Assembly (NCBI GenBank): GCA_002396645.1
Contig: DGYI01000015.1
Location: forward strand, 124,001-188,000
Reading direction: 5' to 3'
Origin: Firmicutes bacterium UBA5010
Lineage (GTDB): Bacteria; Bacillota; Clostridia; Tissierellales; Sedimentibacteraceae
DNA length: 64,000 bases
This document shows positions 8,070 through 17,533 of the stretch, one piece after another. The translations under genes were made by a program, and so were the position numbers. Position 1 is the first letter of the stretch. Each line of letters opens with the position of its first letter. The notes beneath the pieces were generated by a model. That model searched no databases, was not told the DNA's origin, and saw nothing but the letters and a program-made list of their open reading frames with translations.

Positions 8070-9251
8070 ATGAGAAAAGTAGTTATAGTTTCAGCGGCAA
8101 GGACACCTATAGGTGCTTTCGGAGGAAGCTTAAGCTCTCTTTCGGCGGTTGATTTAGGCATAATAGCAGCAAAAGAGGCAATAAAAAGAGCAAATATTGA
8201 TCCAAGCATAATTGATGAGGTTATAATAGGCAATGTTTTAGGAGCAGGTCTTGGACAAAATGTTTCAAGACAAGTAGGAATAGGAGCAGGTGTACCCGTT
8301 GAAACTCCTGCATTAACTCTTGGTAAGGTTTGCGGATCGGGACTTAGAGCCGTAAGCATGGCAGCACAGTTTATAAAACTGGGAGATGCTGATGTTATAC
8401 TTTGCGGAGGAACAGAAAGCATGTCAAATGCACCTTATGTTTTGCCTAAAGCAAGATGGGGACACAGAATGGGAGACGGAGCTATAGTCGATACTATGGT
8501 TAACGACGGTTTAACTGATATATTCAACAACTATCACATGGGAGTAACGGCAGAAAATATAGCTGAGCAATGGAATATCAGCAGAGAAGAGCAGGATAGA
8601 TTTGCGGTTGAAAGTCAAAACAAAGCTGAAGCAGCTCAAAAATCCGGAAAATTTGCGGAGGAAATTGTACCTGTTATAATTCCTCAAAGAAAAGGGGATC
8701 CTGTAGTTGTTGACACAGATGAGTATCCTAAGCATGGTTCAAGCTATGAAAAAGTATCAAAGCTTTCTCCTGCATTTAAAAAAGATGGTACTGTAACTGC
8801 AGCAAACGCATCAGGCATAAATGACGGAGCAAGCTGTCTTATAGTTATGTCAAAGGACAAGGCTGATGAATTAGGTCTTGAGTATTTAGCTGAAATAGTT
8901 GCATACGGAAGTGCAGGAGTTGAGCCTAAAATTATGGGATATGGCCCTGTTCCGGCTGTTAAAAAGGCTATGGCTAAGATAAACTGGACTGTAGAGGATT
9001 TAGATTTAGTTGAGGCAAATGAGGCTTTTGCAGCTCAAGCTATTTCAGTGGGCAGAGATTTAGGACTGGACCCGCAAAAACTTAATGTAAACGGAGGAGC
9101 AATAGCACTTGGTCATCCGATAGGCTCTTCGGGAGCAAGAATCTTAGTAAGTCTGCTTCATGAAATGAAAAGAAGAGATTCTAAAAAAGGACTTGCAACA
9201 CTTTGTATAGGCGGCGGAATGGGAACATCTCTGCTAGTAGAAAGAAAATAG
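8070..9251 (+). CDS. thlA: Acetyl-CoA C-acetyltransferase (thiolase)
   Basis: A 393-residue biosynthetic-type thiolase that condenses two acetyl-CoA to acetoacetyl-CoA, or runs in the reverse direction. The nucleophile Cys88 lies in [11 protein letters not shown], the catalytic His in [16 protein letters not shown] (about 345-360) and the second Cys in LCIGGGMG (about 378). Length and motifs are those of ThlA/AtoB/PhaA. The ATG follows an AGGAGG site by 8 bases. The gene is first after a sigma-54 promoter; CoA-transferase subunits follow after a 178-base gap. The cluster fits acetoacetate/butyrate interconversion in an amino-acid or butyrate-fermenting anaerobe. Confidence 0.95.
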   Translation: MRKVVIVSAARTPIGAFGGSLSSLSAVDLGIIAAKEAIKRANIDPSIIDEVIIGNVLGAGLGQNVSRQVGIGAGVPVETPALTLGKVCGSGLRAVSMAAQFIKLGDADVILCGGTESMSNAPYVLPKARWGHRMGDGAIVDTMVNDGLTDIFNNYHMGVTAENIAEQWNISREEQDRFAVESQNKAEAAQKSGKFAEEIVPVIIPQRKGDPVVVDTDEYPKHGSSYEKVSKLSPAFKKDGTVTAANASGINDGASCLIVMSKDKADELGLEYLAEIVAYGSAGVEPKIMGYGPVPAVKKAMAKINWTVEDLDLVEANEAFAAQAISVGRDLGLDPQKLNVNGGAIALGHPIGSSGARILVSLLHEMKRRDSKKGLATLCIGGGMGTSLLVERK

Positions 9252-9372
9252 TCAAATAAGCTATTTGTTATTTTATTAACAAATTAGTTTGAAAAATATT
9301 TCTACTTGATGTATACTATAAGTTAATAACAACATTTTAATATCATTAAACATATTTATGTAATATTTATTT

Positions 9373-9426
9373 ATAATGCCGCTTCAAAGTCTCGATTACA
9401 TCCGGACTACGGCATAATGGGAGGTT
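9373..9426. promoter_or_regulatory. Leader hairpin upstream of ctfA carrying an inverted GTA-core (copy B)
   Basis: An outer inverted repeat ATAATGCCG (9373-9381)/CGGCATAAT (9410-9418) encloses a 20-base core (9385-9404) that is the reverse complement of the core at 151-170 in front of the araC-like gene. The right arm runs directly into the GGGAGG ribosome-binding site. The same outer arms, with only a 5-base loop, occur at 20966-20988. Confidence 0.6.
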
Positions 9427-9429
9427 ATA

Positions 9430-10083
9430 ATGAACAAAATAATTTCTATCAACGAAGCTGTCGATAAGATAAAGGATGGCATGACGGTAATGATAGGCGG
9501 ATTTTTAGCTAACGGAACTCCTGAAAAATTAATCGATGCTTTGGTTGAAAGAGGAGTAAAAAATTTAACGTTAATTTGCAACGATACAGGTTTTCCTGAC
9601 AGAGGTGTAGGCAAAATGGTGGTTGCGAAGCAATTTAAAAGAATAATTGTATCTCACATAGGTACAAATCCTGAAACAGCAAATCAAATGAACTCAGGTG
9701 AAACTACTGTTAATCTTGTTCCTCAAGGTACATTGGCTGAAAGAATAAGATGTGAAGGCACAGGTCTTGGCGGTTTTTACACACCTACAGGAATAGGTAC
9801 CGAGGTAGAAGAAGGAAAAGAAAAGAAAGTTATAAACGGCAAGGAATATTTATTTGAGCTTCCTCTAAGAGCAGATGTTGCTTTGTTATTCGGCAGTGTT
9901 GCAGATAAAAAAGGAAATATAGTTTATAACAAGACAATGAAAAACTTTAATCCGATTATGGCAACGGCAGCAGATACTGTAATAGTTCAGGCAGAAAAAA
10001 TAGTTGAAGTAGGAGAATTAGACCCTGAACTTGTTATGACATCAGGTATATTTGTTGATTATATTGTAGGAGGTGACAGATAA
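9430..10083 (+). CDS. ctfA: CoA-transferase subunit A (acetoacetate/butyrate type)
   Basis: A 217-residue alpha subunit of a two-subunit class I CoA-transferase. It has the family start KIISINEAVDKIKDG, the CoA-binding glycine-rich block GGFLANGTPE (about 23-32) and the GGFYTPTGIGT block (about 116-126). Together with the next gene it moves CoA between acyl-CoA and acetate, butyrate or acetoacetate. The ATG is preceded by a GGGAGG site and a leader hairpin. It overlaps the beta-subunit start by one base (TAATG). The exact acyl specificity cannot be read from sequence; AtoD/CtfA is the closest functional name. Confidence 0.9.
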   Translation: MNKIISINEAVDKIKDGMTVMIGGFLANGTPEKLIDALVERGVKNLTLICNDTGFPDRGVGKMVVAKQFKRIIVSHIGTNPETANQMNSGETTVNLVPQGTLAERIRCEGTGLGGFYTPTGIGTEVEEGKEKKVINGKEYLFELPLRADVALLFGSVADKKGNIVYNKTMKNFNPIMATAADTVIVQAEKIVEVGELDPELVMTSGIFVDYIVGGDR

Positions 10084-10739
10084 TGGCTTTAGATGCTAAA
10101 GTGGTTATAGCTAAAAGAGTTGCACAGGAGCTGCACGACGGTGACGTCGTAAATTTAGGTATCGGTCTTCCTACATTAGTAGCAAACTATATACCGGAAA
10201 ATGTTGATGTAACTTTCCAGTCAGAAAACGGATTTTTGGGCTTAGGTCCTGCACCTGAGGCTGATAAAATAGATATGGAGCTTGTTAATGCAGGCGGTCA
10301 GCCTGTTACAATAGTTCCGGGAGGATGCTATTTTGACAGCTGTACATCTTTTGGAATTATAAGAGGCGGTCATGTTGATGCTACAGTTCTCGGAGCTTTG
10401 CAGGTTGATGAAAAAGGAAATCTTGCAAACTGGAAAATACCGGGCAAAATGGTTCCCGGAATGGGCGGTGCCATGGATTTGGTGGTAGGTGCCAAAAATG
10501 TTATAGTAGCTATGCAGCACACTCAAAAAGGCGACCATAAAATATTATCTGAATGTACTCTTCCGCTTACTGCTAAGGAGCAAGTAAACCTAATCATAAC
10601 AGAAATGGCTGTTATAGAGGTAACTAAAGAAGGTCTTGTTCTTAAAGAATTAGGACCTGAAGCAACAGTAGAGGAAGTTCAGGCAGCAACAGGAGCAAAA
10701 TTAATCATACCGGAAGATATTAAAAGATTTGGTGTTTAA
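10083..10739 (+). CDS. ctfB: CoA-transferase subunit B (acetoacetate/butyrate type)
   Basis: A 218-residue beta subunit of the same class I CoA-transferase. The catalytic glutamate that forms the glutamyl-CoA thioester is Glu48 in the signature SENGFLGLGP. A GGMGGAMDLV-like segment (about 120-130) and the C-terminal GAKLIIPEDI are also typical. Its start codon shares a base with the alpha-subunit stop, ensuring coupled synthesis. The operon is closed by a strong hairpin at 10761-10797. Confidence 0.92.
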   Translation: MALDAKVVIAKRVAQELHDGDVVNLGIGLPTLVANYIPENVDVTFQSENGFLGLGPAPEADKIDMELVNAGGQPVTIVPGGCYFDSCTSFGIIRGGHVDATVLGALQVDEKGNLANWKIPGKMVPGMGGAMDLVVGAKNVIVAMQHTQKGDHKILSECTLPLTAKEQVNLIITEMAVIEVTKEGLVLKELGPEATVEEVQAATGAKLIIPEDIKRFGV

Positions 10740-10760
10740 TTTTAAAATTAACTAAAAATC

Positions 10761-10862
10761 AAGCCCTCTAAAACTTATACATGCTTTTAGAGGGCTTACT
10801 ATTGATTGATATAATTCAGAAGCAATTGCAGTGCTAAAAAATATGACTGCTATTGCTTTTTA
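10761..10862 (+). terminator. Terminator of the CoA-transferase operon, plus a second weaker hairpin
   Basis: A perfect 13-bp stem AAGCCCTCTAAAA (10761-10773)/TTTTAGAGGGCTT (10785-10797) follows the stop by 22 bases. A second imperfect hairpin (AGCAAT-TGCAGT at 10821-10832 with ACTGC-TATTGCT ending near 10857) is followed by TTTT and may act as backup. Confidence 0.8.
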
Positions 10863-10966
10863 TTATATACAATTTTGTTTGTTTAAATATTTTTTTATGA
10901 TATAATATTCCATGCTTCAAGCTTTGCTTGAGGATGTATATTTATAACACAATCGAGGTGATTTTT

Positions 10967-11737
10967 ATGTTTATGATAGACTTGAACAGTGATTTAGGCG
11001 AAGGCTTTGGAGATTACACTTTAGGTATGGACAATGAAATCTTGAAGTATGTTTCATCAGCCAACATTGCATGCGGCTGGCATGCAGGCGACCCCATCAT
11101 AATGAATGCAACTGTTAAAATGGCTAAAAAAATGAAAGTTTCTGTCGGTGCACATCCGGGATATAATGATTTAATGGGATTTGGCAGAAGAAATATGAGC
11201 TTAAGCTTTAATGAGCTGAAAATGTATATAAAATATCAATTAGGTGCTCTTATGGCTATATCTGAAGTGTACGGTGTTAAGATTCAGCATCTTAAGCCTC
11301 ATGGTGCTATGTATAATGCAGCAGCAACAAATTACGAGTACGCCAGAGCAATAAGCGAAGCTATTTATGAGGTTGATAAAAATATAATTTTACTCGGACT
11401 TGCAAACTCCGAAATGATAAATGCCGGGAGAACAGTAGGCATAAAAACAGCAAATGAGGTATTTGCCGACAGAGAATATATGGACAATGGAACTTTGGTT
11501 CCAAGAAAAATTGAGGGAGCCGTTATCACAGATGCTGATTTAGTCATAAAAAGAGCGGTTAAAATGATTAAGCATGGTACAATCGAAAGCATAAACGGAA
11601 AAACTATCAGTATAAAAGCTGATTCTATCTGTGTTCATGGAGATAATCCCAAGGCTGTAGACTTTGTTAAAAAAATCAGAGAATCCTTTGAATCCGAAAA
11701 TATAAAAATTAAAAATTTAAATGAAATAATTGCTTAG
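10967..11737 (+). CDS. pxpA: 5-oxoprolinase subunit A (LamB/YcsF family)
   Basis: A 256-residue protein with the full LamB/YcsF signature: [11 protein letters not shown] at the N-terminus, [13 protein letters not shown] (about 32-44), GAHPGYND (about 63-70) and [10 protein letters not shown] (about 107-116). With PxpB and PxpC it hydrolyses 5-oxoproline to glutamate using ATP. The frame is open from 10928, but the ATG at 10967 is 6 bases after GAGGTG and gives the normal family length. Unusually, its partner genes are 2.4 kb away on the other strand (14097-15869). An 8-bp hairpin (10914-10933) lies in the leader. Confidence 0.93.
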   Translation: MFMIDLNSDLGEGFGDYTLGMDNEILKYVSSANIACGWHAGDPIIMNATVKMAKKMKVSVGAHPGYNDLMGFGRRNMSLSFNELKMYIKYQLGALMAISEVYGVKIQHLKPHGAMYNAAATNYEYARAISEAIYEVDKNIILLGLANSEMINAGRTVGIKTANEVFADREYMDNGTLVPRKIEGAVITDADLVIKRAVKMIKHGTIESINGKTISIKADSICVHGDNPKAVDFVKKIRESFESENIKIKNLNEIIA

Positions 11738-11778
11738 ACAAAACTATATTGACTTAACACAGAAAGGAAACATTCTTT

Positions 11779-13134
11779 ATGAAGAAATTTTTTGCACCTT
11801 TTAGTTTTTACAAAAAAGCCGGCTCAATTGCCATTCCTTTAGCTTTTCAGTCCATACTTTCATCCAGCATGGGAATTGTTGACTCTCTTATGGTGTCATG
11901 GATAGGCATGGTCAGCGCAGTCGGCACGGCAGCACAGCTTGATACATTGGCAATAACCGTTTCCTTCGGAGCAATAAGCGGAACAGGAATATTTTGCGCA
12001 CAATTTTTCGGAGCCAAGGATTACAGAAATTTGAAAAGAAGTTTTGGTCTGTCCTTAGTTCTGTCCTTTTGCATAGGTTTGTTCTTTATGCTGATTTCAT
12101 CTTTTTTCGGTGCTCAGATAATAAAATTCTATTTGAATGACAGTGATGTAATAAAATATGGAGGAATGTATCTTAATATAATCAGATTTTCATTTATTCC
12201 GACAGCATTATCCTTTGCATTCAGCTATGTATATCGGGCTATACACAATACGAAGGTTCCTTTGTTTATAGGCATCGTATCCATGTTTACCAATGTACTT
12301 CTGAATTATCTTTTGATTTTCGGTAAATTTGGTTTTCCCGAGCTGGGAGTTGAGGGAGCTGCGATTGCTACTCTTATAGCTCAATGCTTGGGCTTAGCCA
12401 TACATATTTTTTTCGCAATCAAAACTAATCAGCCTTTTATGGGAAGCATTAAGGAATTATTCAGCTTTGACACAAAGTTTGTGAAATCTGTAATGAAAAG
12501 AATCTATCCTCTGATTTTTAACGAATTGATGTTTGGATTCGGCAATACTTTGTTTATCAAGGCCTTTGGCTCATTAGGAACAAAATCTATGGAAGCATAT
12601 TATGTAGGCAATAAAATAAGTGAAATTTTCTTCTTCGTGGTTATGGGACTATCCAATGCAACTGCCGTTATGGTCGGCAATACTCTCGGAAGCGGAGATA
12701 TTGAAAAGGCCAAAGAAGATGGAAATTACTTTATAGGAATGGCCGGAGTTCTGGCTGTTATCTCAACTATATCAATAGTAGTATTTGCAGCCCCGATGGT
12801 TTCACTTTTTGGTCTTAAGGATGCAGGTGTATTTTTAAACGCTGTAACTATAGTAAGGGTATTTTCTATAAGAATATCATTAAGGCTGTTTATAGTAATC
12901 GTATTTGCTTCTCTTCGAGCAGGAGGCGACAGCAAAATGCTTACATTCCTTGACAGCGGAATAATGTGGTTTATAGGTTTGCCTTTAGCATTCTTTACTG
13001 TTAATGTGCTTAAAATTCAGGAAATTTCTTTAGTATTTTTATTTATCCAATTGGAACAGTTAGCGCGCATGAGTTTGGGACTTATAAGATATAAAAGCGG
13101 CAAATGGGCTGTTAACTTAACTAAAACCGTATAG
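11779..13134 (+). CDS. MATE family efflux transporter
   Basis: A 451-residue integral membrane protein with about 12 transmembrane segments in two related halves, the MATE fold. It starts with IAIPLAFQSILSSSMGIVDSLMVSW, the family's first helix and loop (given as landmark in parts), and contains the paired GVEGAAIATLIAQ block near residue 193. MATE pumps export cationic or amphipathic compounds in exchange for Na+ or H+. It has an AAAGGA site and sits 41 bases after pxpA and 20 bases before a GNAT gene, so the three may be one transcript. Substrate unknown. Its sequence is clearly different from the second MATE gene at 32741. Confidence 0.9.
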   Translation: MKKFFAPFSFYKKAGSIAIPLAFQSILSSSMGIVDSLMVSWIGMVSAVGTAAQLDTLAITVSFGAISGTGIFCAQFFGAKDYRNLKRSFGLSLVLSFCIGLFFMLISSFFGAQIIKFYLNDSDVIKYGGMYLNIIRFSFIPTALSFAFSYVYRAIHNTKVPLFIGIVSMFTNVLLNYLLIFGKFGFPELGVEGAAIATLIAQCLGLAIHIFFAIKTNQPFMGSIKELFSFDTKFVKSVMKRIYPLIFNELMFGFGNTLFIKAFGSLGTKSMEAYYVGNKISEIFFFVVMGLSNATAVMVGNTLGSGDIEKAKEDGNYFIGMAGVLAVISTISIVVFAAPMVSLFGLKDAGVFLNAVTIVRVFSIRISLRLFIVIVFASLRAGGDSKMLTFLDSGIMWFIGLPLAFFTVNVLKIQEISLVFLFIQLEQLARMSLGLIRYKSGKWAVNLTKTV

Positions 13135-13154
13135 ATAAAAGGAGCTTAAATATC

Positions 13155-14009
13155 ATGTATAACTATAAAACTTTAAGCGGAACAGATCTTAGCACAATTC
13201 ATCAAGCATTTGTAAAGGCTTTTTCGGATTATCAAGTCAAAATGGATTTACCTTTTTGGAAGTTTGAAAATATGATTAAAAGAAGAGGTTTTATTCCCGA
13301 ACTGTCTGTAGGTGCATTTGATAATGAAAATTTAATTGCCTTTGTTCTAAATGGCGTAAGAATATGGGACGATAAGCTTACAGCCTATGATTTAGGCACA
13401 GGTGTTATACCTGAGTACAGAAAGCAGGGCATAACAACTGAAATTCTGGGAAAAGTTAAAAATTTATTTAAAGAAAAAAATATAGAGAGATATTTGCTGG
13501 AGGTTTTGCAAAATAATACAGGGGCGGTTGAATTGTATAAAAAACAAGGATTTTTAACTACCAGAAGTTTTGACTGCTGCTACTTAAAAAAAGAGGATTT
13601 TTCTTTTCCTGTCTGTAAAGACATAAAAAATCTTGAATTTTTTAATACAAACCAGTGGGAAGAAGTGAAAAATCTATGGGATTATAATCCTTCCTGGCAA
13701 AATTCTATTGATTCTATAAATGTATTTCCCGACAGTTTTTCATATTCGGTTGTAATTGATGAAAATAAAATTATCGGTTACGGTATAGCAGATAAACTTA
13801 CCGGAGATGTTCCGCAAATAGCTGTATCAAAGGAACATAGAAATAAAGGCATAGCTAAAAGTATCTTATCTGATTTATTTAATAATACAAAAGCTGATAA
13901 GCTCAGCTTGATAAATATTGACCAAAGAGATGATAATTTCAAAAACTTTTTAGTTAGTACCGGATTTGTGAATTTCGCAAGTCAGTATGAAATGATTATG
14001 AGTTTATAA
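13155..14009 (+). CDS. GNAT family N-acetyltransferase with two GNAT-like halves
   Basis: A 284-residue protein. The N-terminal GNAT domain (about 1-145) has a recognisable acetyl-CoA loop TGVIPEYRKQGITTEIL (about 80-96) and the C-terminal NNTGAVELYKKQGF element. The second half (about 160-284) repeats the fold with QIAVSKEHRNKGIAKSIL (about 216-233). Bis-GNAT proteins of this kind acetylate small amines, but the substrate here is unknown. A close AAAGGAG site lies 8-14 bases upstream of the ATG. A bidirectional terminator follows. Confidence 0.85.
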   Translation: MYNYKTLSGTDLSTIHQAFVKAFSDYQVKMDLPFWKFENMIKRRGFIPELSVGAFDNENLIAFVLNGVRIWDDKLTAYDLGTGVIPEYRKQGITTEILGKVKNLFKEKNIERYLLEVLQNNTGAVELYKKQGFLTTRSFDCCYLKKEDFSFPVCKDIKNLEFFNTNQWEEVKNLWDYNPSWQNSIDSINVFPDSFSYSVVIDENKIIGYGIADKLTGDVPQIAVSKEHRNKGIAKSILSDLFNNTKADKLSLINIDQRDDNFKNFLVSTGFVNFASQYEMIMSL

Positions 14010-14025
14010 ACTCTGTTAAAATAGT

Positions 14026-14080
14026 GCTCCTCTTATAATTACTGTTAAAATAAAACTGTCATTATAAGAGGAGCTTTTTA
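14026..14080. terminator. Bidirectional terminator between GNAT and pxpBC genes
   Basis: A perfect 14-bp inverted repeat, GCTCCTCTTATAAT (14026-14039)/ATTATAAGAGGAGC (14061-14074), with TTTTT following on the plus strand. The two flanking genes converge here. Confidence 0.85.
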
Positions 14081-14096
14081 TATATAAGTATTGCTT

Positions 14097-15869
14097 TTAT
14101 ATTTCTTCTATTTCTACATCATAATGCTTATTGTTTATTTTTACATGATAATGCTTAGAATTATTCTCGCATCCGTTTGAAAATTTCCTTTTTATTTCTT
14201 CTAATTCCCTAAAACTTTGTGTATATAAAGCTTGAGCCTCTTCTACCGTAACTTTCTCAAAGCTTATCTTGTCTCCCGGCTTTGCCTGGGCAAGCTTAGG
14301 TAAATCAACTGATATCACATTAGCTATTTTTGCATATCCTCCGACGGTTTGCCTGTCTGCAAGCATTATTATCGGTGTTCCGTGAGAGGGAACCTGTATT
14401 GCACCAAAGGCTATTCCATCAGAGATGATATTGCCGTCTTTTTTGTGCTGTATTTTCTCTCCTTCAAGTCTGCATCCCATTCTGTCAAATTCATTTGACA
14501 CCGTGTATGTGCCGCTTAAAAAGCTTTTAATGCCGCTTTCGGTAAAGCAGTCATCCTGAGGTCCCATAGCTACCCTTAGTTTTAATGCTTCTTTTGTAGT
14601 TTGACTATCAGCTTGCTTTTTTACAGGTATTTTTCTGTATGACAAATTAGCTAGGCTGATCTTAGGATTTTTAAAGCCTATCTCATCATTTTTTTCAATC
14701 TTTCTGCCCTTATATCCGCCTATGCCTGCCTTTATATATGTTGATTTACTGCCCATAATCTCAGGTACGGATAAGCCTCCGGCAAAAGCTATATATGCTC
14801 TGCTTCCCGATTTCACTCCCTTAAAGGACAATATATCTCCTTTACGGCATATAATCGCAGTATTCAGGCTTATATCCGCATTGTTTATCTGAGGCATAAG
14901 ATTTGCTCCCGTTATTGCGATAATATTATCTTCCGTAAACTCTATCGCAGGGCCAAGCATTGTAAGCTCAAGTGCAGCCTCACTTATATCATTATCCACA
15001 AGAATATTGGCTAAACTTAGAGAGTATATATCCATTGCTCCGGATACAGGAACTCCGAAGGCCTGATAGCCATATCTTCCTCCGTCTTGAATTGTAGTAA
15101 AAAAGCCTTGATTTCTGACTATAAAACCTTTTTTACTTTGATAATTATAATTATCAGTATTTGAATAAAGCAATTCATTTTCTTTATTTTGAGCTTTTAT
15201 TTTATCAAACTGTTCTTGGTTTATTGCTTTAAATTTTATGTATTGTCCTGCTCTAAGCAAAATAGGGTCTCTTCTGTTTATGTTAAAAAGCTCTATAGGT
15301 GTTTGTCCTATAATCTGCCAGCCTCCCGGGGAACTAATCGGATATATTCCTGTCTGCTCTCCCGCTATACCTACACTTCCCGCTTCTATTTTCACTCGGG
15401 GAGTTTCAAGTCTTGGCGCAGCTATCTTTTTATTCATTCCTCCAAGATACGGAAAACCTGGTGTAAATCCAAGCATATATATGAGATATTCAGGCTCAGA
15501 GTGTAAGGATATAACATCTTCTATACTTAAATTATTATAACTTGCTACGGTTTCAATATCTATTCCCTTTTCTTCACCGTACAATACGGGGATTTCCACG
15601 ACTTCCTTATCTTGTTCAAGGTCTGAACCTATATTTTGAGCCAGGTCTCTTAAAAGCTTTATAAACTCCCCATATCTTATTAATTCAGGTCTGTAATTAA
15701 CCAGAAGTGCACAATATGAAGGTATTGTGTCAATGATAGCTTTATGATTATATGCTGTAAGTATTTTATTAAATTTATTAACTCTTTTGCTCGTTTCTCC
15801 TCTTATTTCGTCTCCGAATTTGATAAGCACCGAGGAATCTCCTGCAGCTAAAAATTCTTCACTCTTCAT
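14097..15869 (-). CDS. pxpBC: Fused 5-oxoprolinase subunits B and C (KipI-KipA fusion)
   Basis: A 590-residue fusion. Residues 1-225 are the PxpB/KipI part, with LGFTPGFPYLGGM (about 133-145) and SSPGGWQIIGQTP (about 179-191). Residues about 247-560 are the PxpC/KipA part, with TTIQDGGRYGYQAFGVP (about 258-274) and FAGGLSVPEIMGS. The two subunits are usually separate genes in Firmicutes. The last 18 or so residues (HYHVKINNKHYDVEIEEI) look like the first strands of a biotin carrier domain cut off well before any biotinylation lysine; in urea carboxylase the homologous domains are followed by such a domain. It lies 9 bases after pcp and works with PxpA (10967) to hydrolyse 5-oxoproline. Confidence 0.92.
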   Translation of the reverse strand: MKSEEFLAAGDSSVLIKFGDEIRGETSKRVNKFNKILTAYNHKAIIDTIPSYCALLVNYRPELIRYGEFIKLLRDLAQNIGSDLEQDKEVVEIPVLYGEEKGIDIETVASYNNLSIEDVISLHSEPEYLIYMLGFTPGFPYLGGMNKKIAAPRLETPRVKIEAGSVGIAGEQTGIYPISSPGGWQIIGQTPIELFNINRRDPILLRAGQYIKFKAINQEQFDKIKAQNKENELLYSNTDNYNYQSKKGFIVRNQGFFTTIQDGGRYGYQAFGVPVSGAMDIYSLSLANILVDNDISEAALELTMLGPAIEFTEDNIIAITGANLMPQINNADISLNTAIICRKGDILSFKGVKSGSRAYIAFAGGLSVPEIMGSKSTYIKAGIGGYKGRKIEKNDEIGFKNPKISLANLSYRKIPVKKQADSQTTKEALKLRVAMGPQDDCFTESGIKSFLSGTYTVSNEFDRMGCRLEGEKIQHKKDGNIISDGIAFGAIQVPSHGTPIIMLADRQTVGGYAKIANVISVDLPKLAQAKPGDKISFEKVTVEEAQALYTQSFRELEEIKRKFSNGCENNSKHYHVKINNKHYDVEIEEI

Positions 15870-15878
15870 TTTAACTCC

Positions 15879-16523
15879 CTACATTGTAGTTCCCATTGCA
15901 TTTTTGATGTCAGATTCATTGTATATAATTGCCTCTATAGCATATTCCAAGCCTTTGGCAATAGTCTGAACAGGCATACTCGCTATATTGTTTGCTTTGT
16001 TTGCTGCCTGTTCCGTTGCATATGGTACATGTATAAATCCTCCCTTTATATGAGGATATTTCTTATCTAATATATATAATAAGGAATACATCAGATCATT
16101 GCAAACATATGAGCCTGCCGTATATGACAGATGAGACGGTATACCGTTTTTCCTCACATTATCCACCATAGCCTTTACCGGTATAGTAGCAAAATATGCG
16201 TTTTGACCGTCTTCTTTAATTTTTTCATCTGCAGGCTGATTGCCGTTATTATCCGGTATAGGTGCTTCTCTTAGATTGATTCCTATTCTCTCTATTGATA
16301 TACACGACCTTCCTCCTGCCTGTCCTACGCACACCACAGCATCAGGTCTGTGCTTCTCAATTATTTTTTCCACTTCTTCAGATGCTCTTCCAAAAACTGT
16401 AGGCACTTCAATTTTTATAATTTCTGCCTCTTTTATGCTTTCAGGCAAAAGTTTTACAGCCTCATAGGCAGGATTAACTGTTTCTCCGCCGAACGGATCA
16501 AATCCCGTTACTAAAATTTTCAT
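15879..16523 (-). CDS. pcp: Pyroglutamyl-peptidase I
   Basis: A 214-residue cysteine peptidase of family C15 that removes N-terminal pyroglutamate from peptides. It starts MKILVTGFDPFGGE, contains the catalytic Glu segment SIERIGINLREAPIPDN, the nucleophile in AGSYVCNDLMY and the catalytic His in GGFIHVPY. The frame is open further upstream, but the ATG at 16523 gives the standard length and follows GAGAGG. It lies between dnaI and pxpBC with gaps of 31 and 9 bases. The released 5-oxoproline is the substrate of PxpABC, so these genes form a peptide-to-glutamate salvage route. Confidence 0.95.
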   Translation of the reverse strand: MKILVTGFDPFGGETVNPAYEAVKLLPESIKEAEIIKIEVPTVFGRASEEVEKIIEKHRPDAVVCVGQAGGRSCISIERIGINLREAPIPDNNGNQPADEKIKEDGQNAYFATIPVKAMVDNVRKNGIPSHLSYTAGSYVCNDLMYSLLYILDKKYPHIKGGFIHVPYATEQAANKANNIASMPVQTIAKGLEYAIEAIIYNESDIKNAMGTTM

Positions 16524-16554
16524 TTTATTCTCATTCCTCTCTGGTGTGATTTTC

Positions 16555-17532
16555 TTAAAATCTAAGGTCTTTTCCAAAAAATTTAAATATCGCAAATTCA
16601 TTGAAGATTCTTGAAATTATTCTGTCCGAATAGGTCTGAGCAAAGTCGGTCAGTGACAAATTAGTTGATATAATGATTTTTTTATCTGCTATCATTCTTG
16701 CATTTATTATATTAAACAGCTCTGAATTTGTAAAAGAATTATTCAATTCAGTGCCTAAATCATCTATTACAAGTAAATCACATTCAAATAAATAATTATA
16801 GTTCTCTTTGTTCATTTGGCTTTCATCTGTTCTGCCGAATTTATGCTCCTCAATTATTTCAATCAGGTTTGAAGCTGTCTGGTATATTACAGTTTTACCG
16901 TTCTCTATGAGCTCTGCGGTTATGCAGTTGCACATGAAGGTTTTACCTACTCCTGTAGTTCCGTAAAATAAAAGACTTGGACTTTCATCATTAAAGTTTA
17001 AACAAAAGTTTCCGCAGGCATCTAAAATATTGCTCATATTCTGTCTTGGACTTAGTTTTTCTTCCTTATATTTTTCATTGCTGAATGCGCCGAGATCAAA
17101 TTTGCCGAAGTTTTCTTTTTTTAATCTATGCTTTATATTAGACATATCATAAAGGTTTTCTATAATTTTTTGCTTATAGCACTTACATCTTTCTCCGCTT
17201 TCCAAATATCCGGTATCGTCGCATAACTTACATTCAAAAACAGGCTTGAAACTTTCCGCGGACAGATTATTTTTCTTTAAAATCGCGTTTTTTTCTTCTC
17301 TATATGTATCTATCTTGCCGCGTATTCTTAAAATTTCGCCTTCAAAGTTTTCAGGCTTTAATAAAACAATTCTGGACAGCTCTATGCCTGAAAGAGCTAT
17401 TTGCTTGTCCAGCTCTTCAAGCTCGGGTAAATCCTTATATATGTTATCCTTTCTTTTTTCTGCTTCATTTAGTGCTCTTAGCTTTTTTTGGTCATATTCA
17501 TCTCTTATTTTTCTTAATAAAATATCTCTCAT
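16555..17532 (-). CDS. dnaI: Replicative helicase loader, DnaI/DnaC-type AAA+ ATPase
   Basis: A 325-residue protein. The N-terminal part (about 1-100) is coiled and ends in a Cys cluster CKLCDDTG...CKCYK (about 100-125), which resembles the zinc-binding helicase-contact domain of DnaI. The AAA+ domain follows, with Walker A YGTTGVGKT (about 190-198), Walker B LLVIDDLG (about 252-259), sensor IISTN and the arginine finger region SRIFNEF. It loads DnaB/DnaC helicase onto single-stranded DNA at the origin. It starts 1 base after the dnaD stop, so the two are translationally coupled. Confidence 0.9.
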   Translation of the reverse strand: MRDILLRKIRDEYDQKKLRALNEAEKRKDNIYKDLPELEELDKQIALSGIELSRIVLLKPENFEGEILRIRGKIDTYREEKNAILKKNNLSAESFKPVFECKLCDDTGYLESGERCKCYKQKIIENLYDMSNIKHRLKKENFGKFDLGAFSNEKYKEEKLSPRQNMSNILDACGNFCLNFNDESPSLLFYGTTGVGKTFMCNCITAELIENGKTVIYQTASNLIEIIEEHKFGRTDESQMNKENYNYLFECDLLVIDDLGTELNNSFTNSELFNIINARMIADKKIIISTNLSLTDFAQTYSDRIISRIFNEFAIFKFFGKDLRF

Positions 17533-17533
17533 A

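Noticed and set aside
15189..15540. Plus-strand frames opposite pxpBC
   Set aside because: Shadows of a conserved gene; no ribosome-binding site and no recognisable domain.
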